Source: Neodontobutis hainanensis (Eukaryota; Chordata; Actinopteri; Gobiiformes; Odontobutidae). Taken from it: a stretch of DNA of 64,000 nucleotides. How positions within the stretch are numbered: position 1 is the first letter of the stretch; every line of letters begins with the position of its first letter. The notes below the pieces were generated by a model. That model saw nothing but the letters and a program-made list of their open reading frames with translations, did no database searches and was not told the origin of the DNA. The stretch covers positions 575,001 to 639,000 of the forward strand of contig JALDNG010000048.1 in NCBI GenBank assembly GCA_024349245.1, given 5' to 3'. Shown here piece after piece: positions 13,353-26,322 of the stretch. The position numbers and the translations under genes are program-made.

Positions 13353-16300
13353 TTTCTTCTAAAAGTGCCTTTTATAGATAAGTACTGGTCCTCTCTCATC
13401 ACAGGTGTATTCATGTGCACTGTAGTAAAAATAGTGCAATACTAGCAGAGTTAGGACTTTTTCCTCAATCTTTTGTTACTTGGCTCGTCGTCTCATCTCT
13501 AAAAGGTATTCAGATTGCTCTGGCTTTAAACTGGATAAAAGGGGGAGAACAGAAAGCAGAGAAGGGTCATGAAAGAACCACCGAGCTAAACAGTCAGAGT
13601 GACAGAGTAGTGTGGAAAAGATAAAAAGGTGTTTCAACTGTTTCCTGAAGCTAAAACGCTCAGGTCTGTTATTTTGTCAGTTGCAGTGATCTCTGTTGTG
13701 GTGCAATGAGTTCCTGCTTTACTGTTTTGTAGAGCTGTTTCTAATGTAGTTTGAAATTTAAAGTATGTAATATTTTCTCAAATGATGGATGCAGATTAAT
13801 AAATATTAAAATAAATCTTGATTATATTAATTTTAAACATATTCAACATCTTATAAAGATCACAGGCGCCAATCTGGGACTATACACAAAGGAAATGGTT
13901 TAAATTGTATGGTTATGTTTGGGCTACACTATGTTCTTGGCTTGTGTAAATAGTGCGTGTGTGTGTGTATGCCTGATCTCTGACACTCACAGGCCTGGTC
14001 AGGCCTGCACCTGACTCCAGCTGTGACCTGGCTCTTCTCTTTGTCCTGCAGTTGCTGGCATGCACCCATTCCTCCTGCCACCCCCCCTCTTCCATCCTAT
14101 CCTCCCTTTTCCCAACCTCCATCCACACACCAGGGCAGTTCAGCCTGACCAGGTTCTGCTTGGAGGAACTGGACATTTCCCAGTATGACTCCACATTTCT
14201 GGTTTGATCCAAAATGCTCAAATGACACTAAAGTCTGGGCCAAATAGCATGGTGTGGACACCCACCGTCATATTACGAGATTACATGTCAGGTGTGTGCC
14301 CTCTTTTGATCACATTTTTTGAAATTCACACATAAATACTTTTTTAAAAAAAAAACCTTATTGAAAACATTAAGATCAATTTAAGAGTTCATAAACACAT
14401 TGGAGACATTGTTCCATATTTTTAAAGTTTTACAATATAGAAAAAAACTTAAGATTTAATTTGCATAAATTTTTTGGGGGGCAAATGTAAACTTTACAAA
14501 ATAAAAACACACATTCAAAAAAACTGTCAAACATTTTTAAAAGCAGTTATATGCTCATATATGTCTGAATGGACAGACTAAATTAGTGCAAAGAATATGA
14601 CTCCATTGCAAGGCAGAAATTTGCTCAATATTAACTTAACTAAAACTTAGGCCTTCCATAACCCCCTTAAGGCCTAATCTGTAAGCGATCTGTCACTTTT
14701 TTAGCCACTGGTTAAAACTTTAGCTTGCTTCAGTAACGATTGCTGTATAGGAGAACACACTCCAACTTACTGTCCCACAGTTGTTTCTGCTCACTAAAAA
14801 GCCCATAATGAGACTTCATCTGGGGTAACGCTACTGTTCCCTGCAGGGCCTTTTCCCGTCTCTAAGACCCTCAGCAGCTGCTCAGTACAACCAATGCCGC
14901 GGTGGTTGAAGAACAATCAATAATGCTGTGGGTTTCTTTCAGTTTGTGTGTAAACGTGTGTGTGTTCTGAGGTTTGCGATACAGTTCGGACAGTTAAAGT
15001 GTGGCTATGTTCCAACCACAGGAGTATTATTGATATATGAATATAAGCCACCATATCTCTGTAGTTTCTAAACACATCCAAATGGTTTTAATTAAAATAT
15101 AGGGTTAAAATGCAGTAGTGGTTTTACAGTTATAATGTAACTATTAAAATGTTTTAAGCTGAGGTATTTGTTTTTAACATTACTGCAATTAACAGAAACA
15201 ATATATTGTTCAAATGACAAGTAACTATAATTTCTTTCACTGTAAATTATTTATGTGCTTTTGAAAAAGACGGTACATGCCCTGGGTTTTCTCCTCAGAG
15301 AGAAGTGTATTAATCTATACATGTGTGCTGTCTGTTATAGCACAGTCTGTGCAGTGTCCTAATTGGTCCTTGTTTTTGTGAGACAAATTGTGTCTCAGTG
15401 GAGTGCACATGAGAGGCCGTGGATGGAAAGCTGAAGGTCAATGAAACATGCTTATGGACTGTACTTCATACACAAGAGAGCACAGCCCAGTGATGGTGTA
15501 AACAAAAGCACATGTTAAATTAAATATTTATTACTTCCCATTGTGCATTCATCCCAATTCACTGGAGAGTGTGTGCACAAACTTTTGGTTGGCTGCAGCT
15601 ATTGTTTGGTAACACCCACAGGTTGCTCTCATTGGTCCAGGTTACAAAAAAGCCCATATATCTTTCTGGGCCACAAGTGACAGGAGTTTTGGCTCCTTCT
15701 TTGTTGTGAAGAGAGGAGTTTTCCACTTCTTTGCAGCTCTGTTACACTGATATACAGTTATAGCTTCACTTTGGTAAGTTGCCATTGTTTTGTATTGTTG
15801 CAGTGCATGTTGTAAAGAGCGGAGTGTTTTGTCGCTTGAGATCTTAATGAGGAACTTTATTGCCACCGTTTTCAGGGTGTGACTTGCATTGCTGGCTCAC
15901 TTAATTTTCTCTATATCACTCAAAGCACTTTTTACAGTTTAAGAGCCAAAGCCATCACTGCTGGGTGAATTGTCAGAATGGCCATAAAGTTCTTGGGCGT
16001 ACTGTTAAATTCCAGGAAAAATTTTGTATTAAGGAGGAATGAGACCTTTTGCTTAATTGGTTTTATTGGCTTTAGAAGAGGGTCAAACAACAGGCCATTA
16101 AAAAAGGAACAATGTCTTTCAGTTAAAACACTTTATAGTTGTCCTTGTTCTAATTTGTTCAGCCATAATCCACATATTGGCATCTACGCTTAAACAGTAG
16201 CATATGGCTTACTCAAGCTAACATAAAGCAGCTGCAATGTGAAAGATAGCATAAAGAAGCTGATTAAGAAACAACTGAGAAACAACTGTACTCATGATAG

Positions 16301-19300
16301 AGGGCTTTAAATACTATTTGCTTTGTGAAAATGATAAAACAACAGCAGCTTGTACCAGACTGTGCTGCATCCTACCAAAACCATACTTGCAGCTTGGTCT
16401 TGTATTATATCCAGTATCTTTTGTATCTGTGGTAACCTTTTGTAACACCCTCTTTTCTTGCGCTTTCCTCTCCATTTCTTCCAGTTCTCTCTATTCCCAG
16501 CCTGTCCCCAGTCAAGCAGAGAATCGATTTTTAAACAGGCAAGACTCTGGGGACTGAGCAGAGGACCATTATTGGCCTCATTTAGGCTCCAGTGCCACCA
16601 CGATGGCTTCTCTAGACAATAGAATAGACTGTGTCATGGATACCAAAGCGTAAATGCACATTTCAGCTGAAAACCGCTCGGGCCAGCATTTCCTGTCTTC
16701 AGGGAACTTAAAAAAAATAAAAGAAAGAAAGAAAAAAGCCTGTTGGTTTGAGAGGATGGACTGCAGTGCATCCATACACTGCTAATGTAGGCACATCCAG
16801 CACATTTCACAGCCCGGAGGCAAGTTAAGAGCAGAATATAGAAATGTATGGGTATTTTTCAATGCTCCTCACGGCATGCCACCTTTCACTTTTTATCAGT
16901 ACTGTGGTTTTTGCACAGCCTGCAACATATGGCAATCTGTTTCCACTGTAAGCGATGGCTTCTGATTCCTCATTGGCAGCTGTGCTCCTCTACAGCAGCT
17001 GTCAAGCAGCTCGAGTGTGCAGAGCGAGTAACTGTCCTCACTCTATCCAGGGTTGAAATATTTCACGGAAGAACCATTTGCAGTCATAGTTCACTCTGTA
17101 TAGCCATAGTTTGAAATAATGGAGGTGAAAATCTCCTTCTGGACTCAGTTGAGAAGAGCACCATTTCACCTGTGTTGTTTTCCATGTATGCATGAAAAAA
17201 AAACTCAGAAGTACCATTTTCTGCAGAGGTTAGGGTCTGTGCAATGGGACCGTTAGTGTAAGTAGTGTAATTTTGTCAGCATTTTTTTCAGTAACATATA
17301 CAGTATAATCTCTTTTAAGTTGGCTCCAGGTTAGTCATTAATTAAAAAATATTTGAATGGACTTCTTACAGTGTGTGTCCATATTTTGAGGAGTTCCCCT
17401 TCCCTGAAATAAAAGTCAGTGCCTGTGTGGGATCTACTTACTTCTATGATATACACAGAGTTTTTACACTTGAAAAGTACAGCAGCTGCCTTGTTGACAG
17501 AGACCTCTCAGACTGCCTTCAAAGCACTCACACACTGTATTCAGTTACATTCATACGGATTTGGGTATTGTCTTTTACAATAACTAAGCTCAGAGATCTT
17601 GAGCTTAGAAAGGTTATCTGAATAATTTTAATGTAAATACTTCATGAAGATACAATTACTATCTCAAACACATTACACACAAGTCAAATGAATCAAACAA
17701 CTGGCATCCATCCCTAACATTGTAAGGGAGGATAAGGTTAGTATTTACATTAATGGCAGAGACGAGAGATGCCCCTGGAGTCTGGAGCTGCTGCAGATGA
17801 GGACCAGCAGGTGGCTGAATGCAACTTGCGGATGAATCTCATGCTAGTGATGGTAGCTGTGGGATGGCTAAAATGAAATGTAGCTATGAGCAACAGCAGT
17901 TTATTTTTGAATACATATTTAAACTTAGTACTGGAGTGATTGAGACTAGTGTTAAACACGGACCACGATGTTAAATGCCACAGTAAAACATTGTGTGTTG
18001 GCGAGCCTCATTTTGGTGCTGTCTTAGTGTTTGATTTGTTTGCCAGCAGTGGTCCAGTGTCCCCAGTGGGGTGTGTACACTAAGTGGGCGAGTAGTGCAC
18101 TGGCCCCTGCTCTCCGTCAACAGCAACATTGAATGGAAGCATGAGAGCATCTCTGTAGCCAGTCATCCTTGGACAGCTGACAATGGGCCCTGGTCACAGG
18201 GGATGAGGCTGCACAATCAACGGCCACAGGAGAAAAACGCTTGTCTGAACTCAGACCTTGCACTCAGCACTTAACATCTCTTCACTGGTCATGTACAAAT
18301 GGCTTCAGTTTTCTTTGAATTTTTTATTTTTTTATTTTTATTAATTTATGCACAGCAATATAGCACAAGTGCCTAGGTGGCAGCAGTGCTAAGTCCAAGT
18401 CCCAACAATGTAAAAAGACACAGGGCTGACTGGTCTTAGAATTCTGTGGCAATTTATTTCTCTTGGTGAGGAGGTGCATGTTGGGACTGAGGCAAGCAGA
18501 GCTCACCTACCTTGCTTGTTAACTCTCAGCACCTATGGCCAGTCTCTTGAGAATAACAGTAGCCTATAGTCAAAGTAGTCAGATGCATTTAACAAATGCT
18601 CACTCAGCCTACACCAAGTATATTTTTTATTCTGCTGCAGCCCTTCAGATTACTGCCACAAAGTAGTCCTCCAGGGAACTGACTCACACTGTGACACATC
18701 TGGCAGAGCACAAACACAAAAACAAACGCACATAAACACACACATGCCAGTGGCACAGATGCAGGGACAGGTTGCCATTCAAATGTGTACTGTATAAGCA
18801 GTGCACTGTGCCATTTGCTGCGAGAATCCTTTCTGACACAGTGACATATAAAACACCTATGGGTCACATTCGTTTGGTGAGTTCCCTAGTTTTGTTTGTG
18901 TGTTAGAGAACACAGAAAAATACACTAACAAAAAGAGAAAATATTTAACATTTTGCTGCACAAAATATGTTTTCACATTTTAAAGTATTTCTCCATTGCT
19001 GTGGTTGACTCCATTCTTGATTCTGCTATGCACAGTTACGTGTCCATTGCAGCAGAGTCTTCAAATTCTAACCCAAAGGCTCACGCTCTCATATTATAGC
19101 CATATCAATTATGAAGAGTTTCATACAAGAAAGAGTGGTGTACATAAATCTGTGCATAGTTTAATCTTGTGGCACCATCTTAATAAAGCTGCAGAATAAG
19201 TATTTAATTATCTGCTCTTTATTCATGTAACAAACCAATAGTGGCACTGTGATGCATATGTGAGGGAAAGTTTAGGATGTTGTTTTCAAAGCTACTAAAA

Positions 19301-22300
19301 ATAGTGCTGTACTCACCTAGTTCTCTCTTCTTAAGCATTCATCTTCCTCAGCTTTTGATGAGAAATATACTTTTTTATATATTTCTTACAGTAAAAAGGA
19401 GATCAGAATTCACAACCACTATTCTACAGCGTTGTAGTTCACCTTGTATTTATTTTAAGAAAAAAAAATCCCTGACTTTAACCAAACATATTGTTTTATT
19501 TATGTTTGCACATTTGCTTCTTTCTGGAGAAAGAGCCACTTCCAATGTAATAAATGCTATAAAGATATACTTTACCTTAGCCTTCAAATTGGATTAAATC
19601 CCTAAATCACATGATCAGTCATCCACAGCTTGCTGCGCCAAGATAGTGAAGCTTTCACTCTGCATCAAGATGGCACAACTACAGTAACATTAACAGTGCT
19701 CGAGATCAATACTGTTTAGAATTTAACCTCAGCTTGTCATTTGGGAATCTTGGTCAAATACAGTCTAACAGTTACTGAAATATGAGAATTTAGGAAATAT
19801 ATTAACTGACAAATAAATACAGCACACTGCAGTGGAAGAGGCCTAGCCACAAAAAGTGAGCAAGGTGATAATTGAAAAACATTAGGGGAAGGCGGGCACA
19901 GACGCAGCTATCCCGGGAGCTCCAGTCCCGTAACAGTGGCAGCAGACAGTAAATTCCTCTGCTCCTTTGTTGGAGGTGAGTCAGCAGGCAGCACAGGGCC
20001 ACGGCCCTCATTTTCTGGTAAAAAGCAGTGGGCAGACGGCGTGTGGGCTACAGTGTGTGACGATTTGTGCATGCTTCATGCATCGGTGAAGCGTGGATAT
20101 AACGCCATGGCTCTGCATGCGCCTCTTCAAACACACCTGCTCCTGACGCCTCAGAGAAAAAAAAATCTTGGCTGCAGTTAATGACACGAGTAACGACTGT
20201 GGATTTGGAGGGTCGCTCAATCCAAACACATCAAGGACAAGGTTTATAGCATGGCTTTCACTGTAAATTTACACATTTGTTATTGTCACTAATCCACTTA
20301 TAATTGTTAATATTTTACATTTGCAATTTTTCCCAAGATGAGTAATGCTTTGAGACCGAACTTATGTTATGTGTCCTTTTCAAAATATCAAATTCTTTTT
20401 TAGATTTTTCTATAGCTTTGGTAGACAGACATGATGGTCACAAAACACAGATGGCAGAACAAACTTCCCCTAAAGATTTTTTACATCTGACTCTAGTGGT
20501 GGTAAAGTATAACTTTAATAAACATTATACAACTAATTCTGGAAATCAAAGCAAAATACAATTTGGTAGTTATGGTTGTGTTTACTAAGATTTTTATCAA
20601 GAGCAGTAAACCCAAACATAATGGCTCAATTACTTTAAAATTATAATTACTTGATTGGAGCTTACTTCAGACCAAACTCGATTCCTTACATGGTCATAAA
20701 AACTACTGCTTAAACTAGATCTTCAGAAAGTCATGGTAGACCTAGTTTGACGGTGTTTGTGTGGAGTTAGTCAGAGGAACAATAGTCGTCTGTTTCAAGA
20801 TGGCATGTTGATGAAGTCATGGCTGGCAGGACCCATACCCACTGAGCTTGTGAAGACATAACATCACAGCGACACAGGAGGGGGACTGACGTTGTTCTGT
20901 TCAATTAGACTGTGACTGAGGCAGCAACAGCCTCTTCTAAAACCTGCCAATCATTCATTTAAGTTTAACCAAGCCAAGAACGGGTTTAATACTGCCCTGC
21001 ATAAACACCAGGAAAAAAAGTTTCATGGCAAATACTCAGTAGAGCAGTGACATGTTATGATGAACTATTTCACTATGCAAGGGAGTCAACAAGCACATTT
21101 CTCTTGCAGCAAGAATTTGACACCAAGCCAGCAAATAATAAACAGCAGCTATGGGTTGAAGACTGTGATTGAGGATTTTTACACGGAGTAGAAAGTCAGG
21201 TGTTTTCAGTTTGTTGTGAAATAGAATGTACAATCAGAATATTAGCATTGTTTTTATTGTTTCCTCACCTATTGTCTATGTCTGTACATAAGAAATTCCA
21301 ACTAGCATACCATTATGAAACTTTTTTTTTCACAATTATGCTAAACTTTGCAGTTACCATTAGCCTAAAATCACCATCAAGAGACTTGGACTTTGGAGAC
21401 TGCTCTTATTTGCCATGGATCCACAGCTGCAACTGAAAACACACATTTAGATCTCACAGCACTTATTGGCGAGCACTTTTTGAGGCCTTTTATTGGACGT
21501 TAGACATGCCAATCTCTCAACAGTGGAATTTTCCAGAATGCTATTGGCACTGCTGGGTTTATCAGCTGAACACACAAATGTGATGGAGTAGCAGAGAATG
21601 GCGTCTTTTCATAGAAGGCCTTGCGAGTGTCATGTAAACACGTCTTGAGAGAGGCTTCTTTCATTAGCTATGCTAATCTGGAGCGCACGTGACTCACCGG
21701 AGACTCCAGGATCTGTGCTGGCTCTGCTTCACTGTGTGAGAGAGTCTGTCTCTAAAGGCCAAGGTGCTGTTCTGCTTTCTAGTTCACTGGGTTGAACTGT
21801 TCAGTCCAGCTTTCTCCTTTTCATAGATAAAATATGTCCCTAGCTGTGACCTCTGGCTTACACTTATATTGTTTCACACGAGGACATAAGAGTTGTTATC
21901 ATAGCACACGCTGACAATATGTGGAGACTTTAACATATACTCTTAAATCTCCTAAATGTAAAATAAGTCTTGGAGGTATGTTAATGATGTGAATATTTTG
22001 TATTGCTAAGAAATCTGTATTTATGTAACAGGTGGTGTAACACTGGCAGTTCTTCATGTGTGTATGAAAATATATACATTCAGGTTTATTATTTTCTAAA
22101 ATAAAAATGTGTGGAAGAAAAAAAACCTAAAAGTTATATTGAACTTTATGTCTCACACCTTATATACTGGGTTGACTTTGTCCTCAGAGTTCACAATTAG
22201 GAGACTATTACTCCATGTTGGATGGGCGGCCCCCGTGCCAGTCACCAGGTGGTACTTTAAAATTAACTTCAAAGGCCTTCCTATTTTTAATGAAGCTGGC

Positions 22301-22587
22301 AATAGAAAGTGCTATTTCTTACACATGTAATTATTTCTTTATTGATTTGTTAACATCCTAGGAAATGGTTTTCAAGAAATATATCCATGTTGTGATAACC
22401 TGTCTCTAGCACTGATGAGAGAAAATCATTATCAGGAAGACCCCCTGGGGGATTGGAGGCTGGTGTTTTGTTGTGAGCATGTATGCCTATGTGAAAGAGG
22501 TTTTATACACAGTGCCACAAAGATCTTCTTGATTATTATTATATATATACCAACAATGACTGATAGTTCTCTCCTCCTCTTGTCCAG

Positions 22588-22609
22588 GCCTTGAGGACCG
22601 GGGGGGAAG
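22588..22609 (+). other. il1rapl1: 5' UTR part of exon 2
   Basis: 22 bases between the splice acceptor and the ATG, dominated by a seven-G run (22600-22606). No upstream ATG lies within it. Confidence 0.8.
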
Positions 22610-22691
22610 ATGAGACCTCCCAGCCCTCTGCTGATCCTGTTCTACATCACGCTGTCCAAGAGTGTCAAGGTGGTTTCCAAAAGGGGCTCAG
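22610..22691 (+). CDS. il1rapl1: il1rapl1 coding exon 2: start codon and signal peptide (residues 1-27 plus first base of codon 28)
   Basis: The exon runs 22588-22691, with coding from the ATG at 22610. The acceptor is a pyrimidine tract ending ctcttgtccag. The donor is G|gtattt, leaving phase 1. The protein starts MRPPSPLLILFYITLSKSVK, a short n-region followed by a hydrophobic stretch (about residues 7-16), which is a plausible secretory signal peptide. The following VVSKRGS resembles the mature N-terminus of IL1RAPL1/2. The ATG has A at -3, a favourable start context, and is the only in-frame start that puts a signal peptide before Ig1. A run of seven G (22600-22606) lies three bases before the ATG. 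The split codon 28 is completed in exon 3 as Val, where mammalian IL1RAPL1 has Ala as I recall it. Confidence 0.87.
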
Positions 22692-25600
22692 GTATTTACC
22701 TCATAATCAAGTTGTATAGATAATCTTTTCTCATTTCATCATTTACCTGATTCATCAATATAGAATAGTATATTCAACAGTATGATTGAGAGACAGTATG
22801 GGTATTTTTAGATAATTACTAGCCTTCAACTGTTTAATGCAACTTGTTTACTTACATTTTTTTTTTAAACACAAATTATGTAATTCTTATTTTCTTTATG
22901 TATAGGGTATGTAATTGTGAGTGTTTTTGTCTTTGCTGTGCCTACATGGTGCATGTGACTCAATGAAAAGATCTACATTGTACTTGTGGAAGCAGAGTAG
23001 ACCTGTCTGATGTGGGGAGACTGAAAGCCACCAAGGCAATTCATTCTTCAGTGTCAGGGGCAGACGGAGGTTAATGTGAAAGTCATTTTGGCACAAAATG
23101 GCAAATGGTGAACCTATGCAAAAGGTCAATGTTCAACAATAGAAAATATGAACGACTTAACCTATACTAAAAGTAATCCACAAAGAGAGTAGTCAAAGGT
23201 CATTTTAATGTGGACATAACAATGTATTTACAAAAACATTTTTTCCGTTAATTGCCATATGACTATTTTTAACAATATTTCTGACTAGTGTTATTTTTTA
23301 CAGTCTGTTTTTAGATTTTAAAGAGAAAGGACACTTTTTAGCAAAAAAAAAAAGTCAACATCCACTACACAAAAACCTATCAAGTAATATTTTAACTATA
23401 GAATCAAACATGTTGTAAAATATAAACTTTTTCTTCAAGTTTTTTCCTAATCTAAACTTTCAGTCAAACATGACAGTAGATTGTAAAAAAGTGTATAAAG
23501 ATAAGTTTACAATGGCTAAACTATCTGAAATTTTATTAAATACATGATAAACTTAATGCTAGGTATACAGTATGTGTATATTTTCCTGCTGGCATTTGTG
23601 CATTTGTTCCTCACATGCTGCATTTTTATTCGTCAAACCGTTGTCTAGCAAAAGATGAGAGGGAATATCTAAAGACTTGACCTTTAACAAAGGGTTTGTA
23701 TTGAAAGAATAACACTGGGCGGACACTGACACAGAGAGTAGAAGGCCAACTTATGAAAGAGTAATGCGCTGAGACTGCTGACAAGATGCTCACTGGCACA
23801 GAATTTAAACATGTCAAACCATAGGAAACAAAAACACAACTTGTCAAAGTAAAGCTTATCATATGCTTAGACTCTAATCAATCATCTCTGCAGACTGTTT
23901 AACAAAGGTCAGTCAAATTCAATTGATAACCCTTTAACAGTTTAAAAAAATCCATTGCATAAATATTAGTGTGTATATATAATGATCTTTGATTATTAAC
24001 TGTAATGATGAGCTTTGTGTCTTTCGGTTGAATCCAGCCTCTGCAGTGTTATCTGTTATCTGGCTTCATTGCTGTCTATATTGATTGAGAGGCTCTGTGT
24101 TTGGCCCATGGTTTATCCTTATGAATTGGGGCTATGTTGTTGCGGGTTGTGTGTGGTTTGCTTTTTGTGGCACCTATGTGTTGTTTTCGGTCCATGGAGG
24201 ATTTCCATATAGATCGGATCTAGGACAGCACATTGGATCACTCAAGTGGGTCCTCTGGGTCCTTCACTCAAATATCGATAGCAGTAAAGTCAATGTTACC
24301 CCCCCAGCCAAGAGGTCAAAGGTAATGGAGTACCGGCAGGTAGTTTAGCTATTTTATGGCTCTTTGAGAGGCTTCTCTGTCTCTCTCCAAGATTATGAAT
24401 AGAGTCATGTGAGGAAATGACAGGCTCACAAGTTATCTGTAGCTCAGCCCACTGTCCCTACATAAACTTAGAACATGCAACTTTGTAGAATCACATTGTT
24501 ATGAGTTTAAAAACAACATGTAGGCCTACTGTATGTATTTTCACATTAGCTAAACTTCTAATTTTTCTTGGATACCTGTACATACATATTGAGATATAGT
24601 GCTTTTGTTGTTGTTGTTTGTTTTTGTGCAAGATTTCAATGTAACCTTTTTTTTTAATTATGTAGAATAAAGTATTGGGAATGATTTAGAAGTTGCTTTA
24701 TTTGGTAAAATGCAAAAAGTCTATAAATATAAATACGTGTCCCCAAATAGGTCTCTTAATTAGCTTAAAATACAGTTCTAGAGGACTTCAAGAAAAGGTG
24801 AATTAGAATTTCATCGGTTGTTGCTTCAAAAATCATAAGAAACCTGCTTCTTAACCTTTTGTAATGGTCAAAAGTCCTGCCACACCCTAACTTCGCCTTT
24901 TAAATCACATACTGTAGATACCTTACCCAGTAAGCTGAGTTGAACACTAATCGGCATAAAAAGATGATTATAGTGAATGTTACACATAGGATTTCAGCTT
25001 AATTTAATTAAAATTGTTTTCAATTGTGGAAAACAAATTTGAGCACAGTGGAGTATTTTACTAATGTTTTTGTACTGACTTGTTTTGTCTCTGATAAATT
25101 GAACTGGATATATGAGAAGTGTCTGCTTTGAACACAGAATGCAGAAGTATAAAGATGATTAATTGTGGGATAAAGCCCCTGGTGGGTGATTGTTTTCTGG
25201 TTCAAAGGTTTGGGACATTTGTCTTCATGCGTTTGAGGTGAAAAAATGAATCAGTTGGTCTCTCATGACCGCTATTATATTAACTCCAAATGACCATTTC
25301 TAGCTTGTCATATGTAGCAAGCAGCCAGGTATAGTGCTTTTTCTGTTGAGTGTAAAAGTATAAAGTTGAACAGAGCTTTTTTGTTTAATATTGTGTGCAA
25401 CTGGTTTCATGTGGGAATACTTTATTATTTCTTCAGGTTTGTGTAAATACATGGGAATTTCATCGCAGAACCTTGAGTAGCTATGGATAAAGGATCAGCT
25501 ATGAGGACTTGATTAGCCCTCAAGAGGCACTGGATAAAGCTGCACTTCAATTGATTTTCTCCCCCCTAGTGTCCACACTGAATTCCTAGTTGTAGCTCTC

Positions 25601-25848
25601 TGAAATCCTATAATTATTCAATGTGGAGTCAGCTTGGGCCTGTATTACCTGAATTAATGAGTTTCCGAGAGGTGTAGAGGCTCCATGTGCCTCTTATTCC
25701 CTCATTGTTTGTGCCACACCTTTGCACTGCTCATGGTTTTAATGGCCAATCAGCCACCATTGGATATAAATTGGACTGCATTGGGATATTTATTGTACAG
25801 GCTGTTTATATACAGGCCTGTTTCCTGGCAGCTGGTATAATATCCTTG

Positions 25849-26322
25849 TTACACCGAGGATGGTTGTTGTCCATTAACCAGAATCTTGCGATCCTTGCTC
25901 TTGTTGTGCTGTGTAAGTTCTACCTTGTGTATGAAATTGGAGATGTCCTGTAGGACGTCCCCTGGAACTAACGCCACAAGTTGTTTCTGTAGAAAATCTA
26001 ACTTGGTCTGGAGGTTATCTATTGTGAAATTAGTCGGTCTGATCCTTTCACACAAAAGGTGGGTTTGGGCCAGACATAGGATGTTTTCAGCCCTGTTTTC
26101 CTTAACAGCAGTACCCAACCGTAGGCTTTTGGGAATCAGCTTACTTTGTCTGCTTCGTAGGTTGAATCTAAGATGATTTCTATAGTCTGCCATACTGGCC
26201 AGATTTGAGCCACAAGTTGCAGTATTGTTTGCTTTACTGCTGCAAATGAATGTTTCTAGGCTGTGCTCAGTTTTTCCCCTCACCTCAGTGGGACAGCACG
26301 GCGACCAAGGCCGAGCTGACAC
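25849..26322 (-). pseudogene. retroelement-like ORF remnant, possibly Penelope-type pre-RT region
   Basis: An unusually long open frame for this AT-rich intron: 158 codons, open upstream to a stop near 26375, with no ATG at the 5' end. The first internal Met begins MADYRNHLRFNLRSRQSKL. The part that looks protein-like is HLRFNLRSR..LIPKSLRLGT, then RAENILCLAQTHLLCERI, then a helical stretch ending DISNFIHKVELTQHNKSKDR. The order (LRF, IPKSLR, RAE.IL, LL.ERI) recalls the region before the reverse transcriptase in Penelope-like elements, but this is recognition from memory and uncertain. No RT follows on the minus strand, so it would be a truncated relic. It could also be a chance frame. Confidence 0.35.

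Larger units (their letters stand above)
9950..22587 (+). other. il1rapl1: intron 1 (proposed)
   Basis: Runs from the donor at 9950 to the acceptor at 22586-22587. Apart from the hairpin at 11467, the SINE/LINE tail at 13236 and a possible LTR fragment near 15565, I recognise no gene. Overlapping frames at 12038-12458 and the GC-richer patch at 19880-20170 lack splice support and domains. If the first exon is elsewhere, this would be partly intergenic DNA. Confidence 0.5.

Noticed and set aside
19936..20181. Frame containing WADGVWATVCDD, reminiscent of an SRCR domain
   Set aside because: Only a short word matches. The following cysteine pattern and length are wrong, and no splice sites frame it.
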